Origin: Elusimicrobiota bacterium | GTDB taxonomy: Bacteria > Elusimicrobiota > Elusimicrobia > UBA1565 > UBA9628 | Reading direction: 5' to 3' | DNA length: 64,000 nucleotides | Assembly (NCBI GenBank): GCA_016218545.1 | Contig: JACRDQ010000036.1 | Coordinates: 248,001 to 312,000 of the forward strand | Shown: piece by piece, positions 50,725-59,149 of the stretch | Position numbering within the stretch: the first letter of the stretch is position 1 | Layout: each line of letters begins with the position of its first letter | Program-made: the position numbers and the translations under genes | The notes under the pieces: generated by a model | Databases searched by the model: none | Seen by the model: the letters and a program-made list of their open reading frames with translations, nothing else | What the model was told of the DNA's origin: nothing

Positions 50725-52275
50725 ATGACATCCGAGCCGTCCGAAGCCCCGGCACGCGAGCCCCAGCCCGCGGCACCGCTGGGCCCCAGGATTCTCGAAG
50801 GCGCCTCCCTCTTCCTCCTCGGCCAGGGCGCGGTCCTGGTCATCAACCTCCTGGCCACCCCGTTCCTCGTGCACCGGCTGGGGCCGGGCGGCTACGCCCT
50901 CTACACCCTGATGTGGACCGTGGCCGGCTATCTCATGCTCCTCATCTTCGGGACAGGCGACGGGGTGCAGAAGTACACGGCGGAATACGCCGGCCGAAGA
51001 CAAGCCTCCCCCCTCGGCGCTCTCCTGCGCGCCACCCTGGGCATCCAGATGGCGGCCTCCGTGGTCGGGGGAGCCGCGCTCTACCTGGCCCGGTTCTGGG
51101 TGGCGGGCACGGTCTTCGGCGTGGGGCCCGAGGAGCTGGAGTCAGCAGGGAGGGTCTTCGCCTGGGTGGCCCTGGCCGCGCCCTCCTACTTCGCCCTGCA
51201 GTTCGGGGTGAACGTCCTCTACGGAGGCCAGCTCTTCCGCGGCTACAACGTGTTCCAGGCCCTGCAGGCCGGGGTCGTGGCCCTGGCAGCCTGTGTCCTG
51301 CTGGCCTCCGGCCGGAGCATCGAGGCCGTGGCCGCGGCCTTCTTCTGCGCCAACACCCTTCTCGCCGCAGCCGCCCTGTGGGCGGGACGCAGGTTCCTGA
51401 CCCTGGCCTCGGAGGACGCAGGGCCCGTGCTCCCGGGGTTCTTCCGCTTCTCAGGCAAGCGCTGGGCCAACTACCTGCTGTGGGTCCTCACCTTCCAGCT
51501 CGACCGCGTGTTCATCGGCGCGTTCCTGCCCATCTCCCAGATGGGCTACTATGTGGTGTCCTCGGCCATCATCCAGAAGCTGAACATGCTCTGCGGAGCG
51601 GTCACAGGGCCCGCGTTCCCCATGCTGGCGGACCTGCACGGCCGCGGGGAAGCGGAGCGGCTCGAGCGGTTCTACCTCAAGGTCACGGAGCTCTCCCTGG
51701 CCGTGGTCCTGCCCCTGACGGTGCTCGCCTTCGCCTTCATCCCGCTCTTCTTCGGGCTCTGGCTGGGCCCTGACTTCAGCAGGGAGAGCTCCTGGCCCTT
51801 CAGGCTCCTCGTGGCAGCCAACCTCGCCTACTTCTGCACCTTCCTCCCCAATGCCCTGGCCGTGGCCAAGGGCGCACCCGAGATCCCGACCTGGCTGCAG
51901 GTCGTCAAGCTCGCGGCCCTCCTCGTGCTCTGGCCCATCCTCATCCCGAGGCACGGCATCAAGGGCGTGGCCCTGGCCGTGCTCGCGGCTGAGTGGCTGG
52001 TCATGCCCATGTGCCTGGCGGTCGTGCACCGGCGCTTTCTCTCCATGGGCTGGGGGACGTTCGCAGCCGGGGCCTGGTTCAGGCCGGGCATGCCTGCCCT
52101 GGCCCTGGCCGCGCTCTCGTGGCTCGCCTGCGGCCGGGTCTCAGGGTGGCTGGGCCTCTTGGGCTCAGGGAGCCTGGGCCTGGCCTTCTACTGGGCGTCT
52201 GCCTGGTGGCTGCTCGACCCTGAAGCCAAGGAGCTCCTCTCCTCCTGGGTCAGGTCCAAGCTCAAGCCCTCCTGA
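50725..52275 (+). CDS. Polysaccharide flippase-like membrane protein (Wzx/MVF family)
   Basis: The 516-residue protein has about 12-14 helices. The start reads LEGASLFLLGQGAVLVINLL then TPFLVHRLGPGGYALYTLMW, the family's typical first two helices, with RWANYLLWVLTFQLDRVFIG in the middle. It probably flips lipid-linked sugars across the inner membrane. TATCAT (50709-50714) is ten bases before the ATG at 50725, with TTTCCA 17 bases further upstream; no Shine-Dalgarno is visible. No glycosyltransferase is adjacent. Confidence 0.88.
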   Translation: MTSEPSEAPAREPQPAAPLGPRILEGASLFLLGQGAVLVINLLATPFLVHRLGPGGYALYTLMWTVAGYLMLLIFGTGDGVQKYTAEYAGRRQASPLGALLRATLGIQMAASVVGGAALYLARFWVAGTVFGVGPEELESAGRVFAWVALAAPSYFALQFGVNVLYGGQLFRGYNVFQALQAGVVALAACVLLASGRSIEAVAAAFFCANTLLAAAALWAGRRFLTLASEDAGPVLPGFFRFSGKRWANYLLWVLTFQLDRVFIGAFLPISQMGYYVVSSAIIQKLNMLCGAVTGPAFPMLADLHGRGEAERLERFYLKVTELSLAVVLPLTVLAFAFIPLFFGLWLGPDFSRESSWPFRLLVAANLAYFCTFLPNALAVAKGAPEIPTWLQVVKLAALLVLWPILIPRHGIKGVALAVLAAEWLVMPMCLAVVHRRFLSMGWGTFAAGAWFRPGMPALALAALSWLACGRVSGWLGLLGSGSLGLAFYWASAWWLLDPEAKELLSSWVRSKLKPS

Positions 52276-52318
52276 GCAGCGCCTCAGCCGAAGGGCCCTA
52301 CAGTTTTGGGATAGGCTC

Positions 52319-53035
52319 TTAGATGAACCTCAGGCCCTTGGCGCGGAACGCCGCCACATCACGAGGCGCGGGCCAGGGATTCAGCGGTGGAAGAGGGCCT
52401 GCGTGCCTCTCAGGCTTGGCCGCAGACAGCAGAGCCTCGATCGCCACCCCAGCCGCGAGCTCACATCCTGCGAGGATGGCCTGGTGCAGGGTCCGGGTCT
52501 TCGAGAGATCGAGGGCTCGCTGAGCCGCCACAGCCCCCTCATCCAAGTCCTCCAGCATCCAGTGGCAAGAGACTCCAGCGCCTTGGCCGGTCAGCATGGC
52601 GTAGAAAGTCGGCTCCCTGCCCCTGCCCAACGGCAGCATGGAGAAGTGCAGGTTCAAGGCTCCGACAGCCGGGACCGCGAGAAACTCCCGGCCGGCCTTC
52701 TGCGAGAACGCGCAGAGCAGGAGGTCAGGCCGCATGGAAGCCATGTTCCGGATGAACTCCGGAGCATTGATATCTCCTCCGGGAGGAGACAGCGCGGCCC
52801 TGAGCATGCGCTTCTCGGCGAGATACCTCAGCCCGAACTTGGCTGTCTCCAGCAGCCCATAGTAGCGCAGCCGCGACACCAGGGCGTTGGGCCCCGGGTG
52901 GAACCCGGGCGCTGAGAAAGGGCTCAAGGCCGCGATGAAAGCCACGTCGAGCCTTGGGTCCCGGAGCACAGGCTCAGCCCACCGGTGGGCGTAGAGGCCG
53001 TCATCCACCAGGACCAGGCCGACCCGGCGCTTCAT
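52319..53035 (-). CDS. Formyltransferase-family protein
   Basis: The 238-residue protein has the catalytic triad region of formyltransferases (methionyl-tRNA and sugar formyltransferase type): Asn128 in ALNLHFSMLP, His158 in GVSCHWMLEDLDEG and Asp165. The usual HPS reads HFS. There is no tRNA-binding C-terminal domain, so the acceptor is not Met-tRNA. The start overlaps the radical SAM gene stop (ATGA), making it the last gene of the four-gene operon at 52.3-56.3 kb. Confidence 0.8.
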   Translation of the reverse strand: MKRRVGLVLVDDGLYAHRWAEPVLRDPRLDVAFIAALSPFSAPGFHPGPNALVSRLRYYGLLETAKFGLRYLAEKRMLRAALSPPGGDINAPEFIRNMASMRPDLLLCAFSQKAGREFLAVPAVGALNLHFSMLPLGRGREPTFYAMLTGQGAGVSCHWMLEDLDEGAVAAQRALDLSKTRTLHQAILAGCELAAGVAIEALLSAAKPERHAGPLPPLNPWPAPRDVAAFRAKGLRFI

Positions 53036-53931
53036 CGGCCGCTGACCCTGGTCAGGGCCCACCAGAGCGCGCCCGGGTCGAAGTCCAGCAGCCTGGAGGC
53101 CTCGGCCCACACAGCGTACCCGCACTGGCTGCAGATCTTCCCATCGCCCAAAGCGCGGCAGCAGTGGAAGATCTTCCTGCAGTCCGAGACCACGGACACG
53201 GGCACAGGCCTGCGCCAGTCATTGGCCGCCAAGGCGGCCAGGCCGGCTTTGCTGTTGAGGATGGGCAGGCCCCGGGCCTTGAGCTCCAAGGCCCGCAGAG
53301 CCAGGGCCCTGCGGCCTGCCGGGTCCAGGGCCAGGTCCTCGACGCCGGGGTAGGGGATGTGGAAGTTGACCAGCACTCCCCTGACCGAGGGCTCGGCCCG
53401 GGCCAGCTCGACGAGGCACTCGAGGTCTCCTGCATTGAGCCTGTTGAACGTGGCGTTGATGAAGATGTTCCTGCTCGGAGAGCGTCGGACGTTCTCCATG
53501 ACAGCCTTGAAGCTGCTGCAGCGGATGGCGTCATGGACCGCTGGAGAGCCCTCGATGCTGATGGAGTACGCGTCCGGCCCTGCGTCCAGAGGGAAGGTGC
53601 CGTTGGTGCACACGGTCACGTGGAAGAACCCGGCTGCCCTGGCCCGGGCCACCACGTCGGTCAGGCCGCGTTCTCCGTCGCGCCAGAGGAAGGGCTCTCC
53701 GCCCTGCAGGTAGAGGTAGCGGCCTCCCATGGCGTAGAGCTTCTCGAGATGCTCCTCCACCGCGCTGAGGGGAGCATGACCGGCTCCTGCGTTCTTGCGC
53801 CAACAATGGCGGCAGTCGAGGTTGCAGACGTCCGTGATGGAGAGCCCTGCCACGGCTGCGAGCGGCTTGCCCCGGAGCACGCTCAGCGCAAAGGCCGCGT
53901 GGTAGGGGAACTGGCCCAGCAGGCCCCTCAC
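53032..53931 (-). CDS. Radical SAM enzyme with C-terminal SPASM-like cysteines
   Basis: The GTG at 53931 overlaps the stop of the next radical SAM gene (GTGA). The 299-residue protein has the 4Fe-4S motif CNLDCRHC (Cys36, Cys40, Cys43), YLYLQGGEPFLW and CTNGTFPLDA in the core, and a C-terminal CRKIFHCCRALGDGKICSQC cluster that could bind auxiliary iron-sulfur clusters. This is the layout of peptide- or nucleoside-modifying enzymes. The substrate is unknown. Confidence 0.85.
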   Translation of the reverse strand: MRGLLGQFPYHAAFALSVLRGKPLAAVAGLSITDVCNLDCRHCWRKNAGAGHAPLSAVEEHLEKLYAMGGRYLYLQGGEPFLWRDGERGLTDVVARARAAGFFHVTVCTNGTFPLDAGPDAYSISIEGSPAVHDAIRCSSFKAVMENVRRSPSRNIFINATFNRLNAGDLECLVELARAEPSVRGVLVNFHIPYPGVEDLALDPAGRRALALRALELKARGLPILNSKAGLAALAANDWRRPVPVSVVSDCRKIFHCCRALGDGKICSQCGYAVWAEASRLLDFDPGALWWALTRVSGR

Positions 53932-55262
53932 AGGCGGACCTTCTCCGGCCAAGCCTCCTGTCTGCAGGTCCCCCACAGCCGGTCGATGTAGTTGAGGGAG
54001 TACTCGTTCTGGACGCGGTGGACCCAGTAGGCCGCGGACTCCGGCACGCGGTAGCCTCCGTCCTCGCGGGTGAGCATGCCTGCGGCGCACAGGGCGCGGA
54101 GCAGGCCGCCGAAACGGGAATCGAGATCCTCTCCGAAGAGCTCGGAGAACCCGGCCAGCGGGAGCTTCATCTCGTAGACCCGCCAATAGAGCCAGTAGAC
54201 CATCTCGAGCCGCTCGTCGAGGGTCATGGCCAGGGCGGACGGACGGCCCTCGCGCGCCGCGCGGCTGTATTCCTGGACGTCGAAGGTGTTCACGCGGAAC
54301 TGCCGCCCGGTCATGGATGCGGCGCTCGGCCCGAACCCGAGGTAGTGGTGCCGCGTGATGGAGCTGAACTTCTTGGCTGAAGGCTTCAGGAAGGACCAGA
54401 CCGCGCAGCGCTTGAGTCCTGCCTCCCCAGCCCTCCTTGCGATGATGGAGAGCATCTCGCGGATGAGCCTGCCGTTGGGCCTGCGGATGGCGTCGAGGGA
54501 AAGGCTCCGGCCCAGGTCCGTGTACGGGAAGCCGAACATCGGATAAGTGGAGAGCTGGTCGACGCCCATGGCCAGGAGACGGCGGATGTCCGAGTCGAGC
54601 TCCTCCGGGGTCTGCGTGGGCAGAGCGAACATGAGGTCCGCGTTCACGGAATCAAAGCCCGCTGCCGCGGCCCTGGCCACCGCTCTCTGCGCGGCGGCGG
54701 CGTCGTGCGAGCGGCCGATGAGCCCGAGGAGCCGGTCCTGGAGGCTCTCGACTCCCACGGAGAGCATGGTCACCCCAGCGTCCTTGAGCGCGGCCAGGCA
54801 GGCGTCGTCCATGGCCGAGGGATGAAGCTCGACGCAGACCTCCTTGGCAGGACCGAAGGCCTCGGCCAGGTGCCGCACCATGCGGACCAGGCCCGCGGGA
54901 TCCACGGTGGGAGTGCCGCCTCCGATGTAGAGCGAGGTCACCTCCGGCCGGGAGCCGTTGAGCGAGCGCTCGGCCAAGCGGATCTCGTCGTGCACCCCCT
55001 GCTCGAAGAGGCCATAGAGCCCCTCGTCGTACTCCCTCCGGTTATAGGGGCAGAACGGGCACAGGTCGCGGCAGAATGGCACGTGGAGGTAGAGGCCCAT
55101 GCGCTTGAGCCCGGACGCCGGGTCCGGGGCCCTGCGGGAGAGGACGAACGGCTCCCAGCTCCCTGAGAGGACGCGCTTGAGCGGCCTCTTCCACAGGCGG
55201 GTGATGAGCCGGCAATCAAAAAAGAAGTCGTCCCATGAGGCTCCCGAGGACCTGCCCGTCAC
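53928..55262 (-). CDS. HemN/HemW-like radical SAM enzyme
   Basis: The GTG at 55262 overlaps the stop of the peptidase gene (GTGA). The 444-residue protein has GLYLHVPFCRDLCPFCPYN with Cys64, Cys68 and Cys71, then SLYIGGGTPTVDPAGLVRMV and VSVGVESLQDRLLGLIGR, as in the coproporphyrinogen oxidase-like family. RHHYLGFGPSAAS near the C-terminus is also HemN-like. Proteins of this family include heme chaperones, methyltransferases and cyclopropanases, so HemN activity should not be assumed. Confidence 0.85.
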   Translation of the reverse strand: MTGRSSGASWDDFFFDCRLITRLWKRPLKRVLSGSWEPFVLSRRAPDPASGLKRMGLYLHVPFCRDLCPFCPYNRREYDEGLYGLFEQGVHDEIRLAERSLNGSRPEVTSLYIGGGTPTVDPAGLVRMVRHLAEAFGPAKEVCVELHPSAMDDACLAALKDAGVTMLSVGVESLQDRLLGLIGRSHDAAAAQRAVARAAAAGFDSVNADLMFALPTQTPEELDSDIRRLLAMGVDQLSTYPMFGFPYTDLGRSLSLDAIRRPNGRLIREMLSIIARRAGEAGLKRCAVWSFLKPSAKKFSSITRHHYLGFGPSAASMTGRQFRVNTFDVQEYSRAAREGRPSALAMTLDERLEMVYWLYWRVYEMKLPLAGFSELFGEDLDSRFGGLLRALCAAGMLTREDGGYRVPESAAYWVHRVQNEYSLNYIDRLWGTCRQEAWPEKVRL

Positions 55263-56290
55263 GGCGCGGCCTTGGCCAGGCCGCGCACGGCGCTCACGAC
55301 ACCCTCGGCGGCCAGGGCCATCCTCGCGTAGTCGAGCCGCTCCGGGGTGTCCTTGGGCGTGTGGTAGTCCTTGTTGCGGTAGAACGCGGTGTCCGTGACC
55401 ATGACCGCCGGATAGCCCTGGTCCCAATAGGAGCTGTGGTCCGAGTAGTCGATCCCGGGCACGGACGCCGGGGCCGTGATCGAATAGACCGGCAGGCCGA
55501 AACCGCTCATGGCCGCCTTGACCGGCTTGGCCAGGCCGCGGGACGCGTGGTCCGTCACCACGGCGACGAAATCCCCGGCCGACGGGTAGAGGAGCTTGAG
55601 CAGGACCGAGGGCGTGGCTTGCGACCCAGGGGCGTCCGAATAGCGGCCCAGCATCTCCAACGAGAGCATGGCGCGCACGCGCACCCCTTCCTCCTTGAGC
55701 TTGACCGCGTGCCGGGCGCTGCCCATGTGCGGAGTGGCGAAGAAGGGCGGCTCCTCGAGCGTGAAGGCCACGAGGTCCACGCGCAGGGCCAAGGGCTCGC
55801 GGCCCAGGAGGCGGCCCGCCTCCAGGAGCACGGCCACGCCGCTGGCATTGTCGTCCGCCCCGGGGAAGGGGCCGAAGGCGTCGTAGTGCGCGCCCACGAC
55901 CACGCGCTCGGCCGTGTCCGGCCCGAAGCTCGCGATGATGTTGCGGAACGGGCCCAGCCTCTGCTTGCGGTTGCGCTGGTCGAACCAGTCGAACGCGTAG
56001 GCCTGCTCCGACATCCGGGCTCCGCTGTCGCGGAGCTCGGCTGAGACGTACCTCGCGGCCCGGTCCAGGATCCTCGGGTGGTCGCTGTCCCTCGGCGTCA
56101 TGGCAGCCAGGATCTCCACGTGCCTCCTCAGCCTGGCGGCGTCTGCGCCTGCCGGAGCGCGCCGGGGAGACTCGGACAGCAGGGGCCGCCGGACATAGAG
56201 GAACACTCCGACAGAGAGCAGGCCCAGGCTTGCCAGAACCCCGACCAGAAAGATCGGCCGCACTAACCGGCGCTCAGGCGTCGGACCCAT
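55259..56290 (-). CDS. Membrane-anchored M28-family zinc aminopeptidase
   Basis: The 343-residue protein has an N-terminal signal-anchor (PIFLVGVLASLGLLSVGVFL) and an M28 peptidase domain: VVVGAHYDAFG (His and catalytic Asp), GADDNASGVAVLLE (bridging Asp), FTLEEPPFF (catalytic Glu pair), a Glu in SLEMLG and the final zinc His in YHTPKDTPERL. It should remove N-terminal residues from peptides at the periplasmic face. CATACT six bases before the ATG is the probable -10 box. It is the first gene of the operon with two radical SAM genes. Confidence 0.88.
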   Translation of the reverse strand: MGPTPERRLVRPIFLVGVLASLGLLSVGVFLYVRRPLLSESPRRAPAGADAARLRRHVEILAAMTPRDSDHPRILDRAARYVSAELRDSGARMSEQAYAFDWFDQRNRKQRLGPFRNIIASFGPDTAERVVVGAHYDAFGPFPGADDNASGVAVLLEAGRLLGREPLALRVDLVAFTLEEPPFFATPHMGSARHAVKLKEEGVRVRAMLSLEMLGRYSDAPGSQATPSVLLKLLYPSAGDFVAVVTDHASRGLAKPVKAAMSGFGLPVYSITAPASVPGIDYSDHSSYWDQGYPAVMVTDTAFYRNKDYHTPKDTPERLDYARMALAAEGVVSAVRGLAKAAP

Positions 56291-56381
56291 GGCCCGAGTA
56301 TGCCACTCTTCGACTCTTGACGCAACCGAGCTCCATCTGGTTTGCAAGGAGTTGGAGAGGCTGTCCTGAGGGGCGTGCGGA

Positions 56382-56408
56382 GGCCCGGCTTACGCATACA
56401 GCCGGGCC
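56382..56408. terminator. GC-rich hairpin between MATE and peptidase genes
   Basis: GGCCCGGCT and AGCCGGGCC form a perfect 9-bp stem with a 9-base loop, in the 155-base gap downstream of the MATE gene and upstream of the M28 gene. No T-run follows on either strand, so it may be a weak or Rho-assisted terminator. Confidence 0.4.
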
Positions 56409-56445
56409 GGAACCCGAGCGAAGGCTCTTGCCTGGCACGCGGGAA

Positions 56446-57846
56446 TCAGGCCGGGCCGAGGTCCTCACCCGAGAGGTCGAAGGCCTCCTCCGGGTGAGGG
56501 CCCAGGCGGAGCGTGCCTGCGGCCAGCTCGCGCGAGCGCACGGTCCAGACCAGGAGCAGGGACACGGCCACTGCCGCCAGGCCGAGGCAGAACCCGATCC
56601 AGATGCCCAAGGCGCCGACACCGAGCTTGAAGGCGAGCAGGGCCCCGCAGGGAAGGCCCAGCACCCAGTGGCCGAGCAGGTTGGCGGCCATGGGGATGCG
56701 GGTCTCGCCCAAGCCCCGCAAAGAGCCGGTCATCACGATCTGGATGCCGTCGAAGACCTGGAAGGCGGCTGCAGCGGCCAGGAGGACCACGGCGAGCTTG
56801 ACCACGTCCGGGTCGTGGGTGTAGAGCCGCGCCAGGGACTCGGGGGAGATGAGGAAGAGCGCGCTCATGAACGCCATGAAGGACCCTCCCATGACCAGGG
56901 CCGCCCAGCCCGACCTGCTCGAGGCCACGGGCTGGTTGCGGCCGATGCCCTGGCCCACGAGCACGCTCGCGGCGTGCGAGACTCCCAAGGGGACCATGAA
57001 GGTCAGGCTCGCCAGGTTGAGCGCGATCTGGTGCGCCGCCGACGCGGTGGCGCCGATGCGGCCCATGAGCAGGGTGCCGGTGCTGAACGCGCCCACCTCC
57101 AGGGAAAGCTGGATGCCCGCGGGCAGGCCGATGACGATCAGGCGCTTGACGAGCTTGGCGTCGAACCCGCGCCACCGGAAGCCCGACTTGGCGAACTCGG
57201 AGCGCACACGCACGAGCAGGAAGCTCAGCATCAGGGCGTTGGAGAGCACCAGGGCCCAGCCTGCGCCTTCCACGCCCCAGGCCGGGAGCCCGAACCTGCC
57301 GAAGATGAGGCCCCAGCCTAGCCCCAGGTTGAGGAGGTTCGCGGCCAGGGCGCCGTAGAGCTGGGTCCGGGTGATGCCCATGGACTGCAGGTACTGCCGG
57401 CAAGCGGTGAAGAGGATGGCCGGGAAGACGTGCCAGCGCAGGGCCCCCAGGAAGGTCGTGGCCACCTCCGCCACCTCGGGAGCCACGCCGATGACCTGGA
57501 AGACAGCGGGCGCTGCCGTGACCGCGAGGAAGACCGGCACGGCCGCCAGCAGCGCCAGGGGGGCGGCGTGGGCGAGTATGCGCGCGCACTCGGCCGGCCT
57601 GCCCGCCCCGAAGGCGCGCGAGGAGAGCGGGTCGATGCCCAGCAGGACGCCGGCCGCGCAGATGAAGATCATGAAGTAGAGCGAGCTCCCCAGCCCCACG
57701 CCCGCGATGGCCTCAGGGCCGATGCGGCCCACCATGAGCGTGGTGACGGTCCCGAACAGGACCATCCCGGTCTGCAGGAGGGCGATGGGCGCGGCGAGCC
57801 CGAAGACGGGACGCACCTCGGACCGGAACGAGAAGAGACGCCTCAT
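56446..57846 (-). CDS. MATE-family efflux transporter
   Basis: The 466-residue protein has 12 hydrophobic helices with family motifs such as LLQTGMVLFGTVTTLMVGRI, GLPAGIQLSLEVGAFSTGTL and LGVSHAASVLVGQGIGRNQP. MATE proteins export cationic drugs or metabolites using Na+ or H+. It begins ten bases after the fchA stop on the same strand, and may be part of that run, although the function seems unrelated. The substrate is unknown. Confidence 0.9.
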   Translation of the reverse strand: MRRLFSFRSEVRPVFGLAAPIALLQTGMVLFGTVTTLMVGRIGPEAIAGVGLGSSLYFMIFICAAGVLLGIDPLSSRAFGAGRPAECARILAHAAPLALLAAVPVFLAVTAAPAVFQVIGVAPEVAEVATTFLGALRWHVFPAILFTACRQYLQSMGITRTQLYGALAANLLNLGLGWGLIFGRFGLPAWGVEGAGWALVLSNALMLSFLLVRVRSEFAKSGFRWRGFDAKLVKRLIVIGLPAGIQLSLEVGAFSTGTLLMGRIGATASAAHQIALNLASLTFMVPLGVSHAASVLVGQGIGRNQPVASSRSGWAALVMGGSFMAFMSALFLISPESLARLYTHDPDVVKLAVVLLAAAAAFQVFDGIQIVMTGSLRGLGETRIPMAANLLGHWVLGLPCGALLAFKLGVGALGIWIGFCLGLAAVAVSLLLVWTVRSRELAAGTLRLGPHPEEAFDLSGEDLGPA

Positions 57847-57856
57847 GCGCCGGGAT

Positions 57857-58447
57857 TCAGGCGTGGAAGGCCGCCAGGGCCTCGGTCAGCCGCTCCTGGA
57901 GCCGGCTCGTCCGGGCGGGGTCCTTGAGGACCCGCAGGTTGATGATGACGTTCTCCTTGGCGCTCTCGGCAGCGGCGTGGAAGAGGTGGCAGGCGCACCA
58001 CAAGTCCGAGGCCACGGTCCCGGCCGCGAGCCTCGAGGCGCGCTGGGTTTCCTTATAGGCCTCGGCCGCGGCCTCGGCCGTGGTCAGCGGGACCTCCGCG
58101 GCGCTCAGGGCCGTCTCCTGCAGGCGGCGCGCCCTGTTGGCGTCCTCCTTGGGCAGGGTCACGACGAGCATGAAGCGCTCGAACGCGGCCGCGTCCTCGT
58201 CGGCCAACTGGTGGAAGCGGTCCCTCAGGGACGCCATCTTGGCCGCGTAGGCCTCCAGCTCGGGCTTGGCCTCGGGATTGAGCTTCTTGGACTTGAGGCT
58301 GATGGCCGCGGCCATGCAGCCCAGGGCGCAGGCCATGGCCCCGGCCACGGCAGCGGCCGCGCCTCCGCCCGGCGTCGGGTCAGTGGAGGAGAGGGCCTCG
58401 GTGAGGTCCTTCGCTGCGGAACGCCAATCCAAGATGCGGTTCGTCAT
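57857..58447 (-). CDS. fchA: Formiminotetrahydrofolate cyclodeaminase
   Basis: A 196-residue helical protein with SSTDPTPGGGAAAAVAGAMA and ALGCMAAAISLKSKKL at the N-terminus, the cyclodeaminase signature, and EDAAAFERFMLVVTLPKED. It converts 5-formimino-THF to 5,10-methenyl-THF and ammonia, the last step of histidine-derived one-carbon transfer. With hutI in the same gene run this suggests histidine catabolism through formiminoglutamate. No glutamate formiminotransferase is in the window. Confidence 0.9.
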   Translation of the reverse strand: MTNRILDWRSAAKDLTEALSSTDPTPGGGAAAAVAGAMACALGCMAAAISLKSKKLNPEAKPELEAYAAKMASLRDRFHQLADEDAAAFERFMLVVTLPKEDANRARRLQETALSAAEVPLTTAEAAAEAYKETQRASRLAAGTVASDLWCACHLFHAAAESAKENVIINLRVLKDPARTSRLQERLTEALAAFHA

Positions 58448-58450
58448 GTC

Positions 58451-59149
58451 TCACCTCCGGGACGCGATCCCGAACCAGCCCAGCCACCGGCCCATGCTCT
58501 TGAAGTCCCGGGCGAGATGGTCCGGCTTCGAGGCGGCCAGCTCCTTCCAAGGAGCGAACCCCGTGCCCACGGCCACGGTGGTGTAGCCGGCCTTGCGGCC
58601 CGCGGACACGTCGTGGGGCGTGTCTCCGACCACGAAGACCTCGAGCTTCCCGCCGGGTGCGAGCCTCCTCGCGCGACGAGCCGCGGTCTTGAGGATGCGG
58701 CAGCGGTCGAGCCCGTCGCACCCGAAGCCGCCGAACGCGAAAAAGCGGTTCAAGCCCCCGGGCCCGAGCTTGATCCGCGCGCCCCGCTCGAAGTTGCCGG
58801 TGCCCAGGCCGAGCAGCACGTCCCTCTCCTTGGCGAGCCTCCGGACCAGGGCCTTGACCCCGGCCGGGAGCACGTAGCGGCCCTCGGCCACGGCCTTGCG
58901 CACGGTGCCGGGCAGGCGCCTGAGGTACGCGTCGCGCAGCTCCGTGAAATCGGCCACGCTCGGAGCCCGCCCCCGCGCGCGCCTGAAGACCTGCCTGCAG
59001 ATCCAGGCGTCGGTCCTGCCCGCCATGTCGATTCCTTCGGTCAGGCCGGGCCTGCCGTAGAGGGCTTCCGCGGCCCGGGCCAGGGCCTTCCTCCCGGCGC
59101 CGCCCGCGCGGACCAGGGTGCCGTCGATGTCGAAGAGGATGACCTTCAC
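58451..59149 (-). CDS. HAD-superfamily phosphatase, phosphoglycolate-phosphatase-like
   Basis: From the GTG at 59149, which overlaps the hutI stop (GTGA), the 232-residue protein has the HAD motif I VILFDIDGTLVRAGG with nucleophile Asp, LLGLGTGNFERGARIKL as motif II/III region, and VFVVGDTPHDVSAGRKAGY as motif IV. The helical cap fits the Gph/PGP group. The substrate is unknown; nothing links it obviously to histidine degradation apart from position. Confidence 0.85.
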   Translation of the reverse strand: MKVILFDIDGTLVRAGGAGRKALARAAEALYGRPGLTEGIDMAGRTDAWICRQVFRRARGRAPSVADFTELRDAYLRRLPGTVRKAVAEGRYVLPAGVKALVRRLAKERDVLLGLGTGNFERGARIKLGPGGLNRFFAFGGFGCDGLDRCRILKTAARRARRLAPGGKLEVFVVGDTPHDVSAGRKAGYTTVAVGTGFAPWKELAASKPDHLARDFKSMGRWLGWFGIASRR

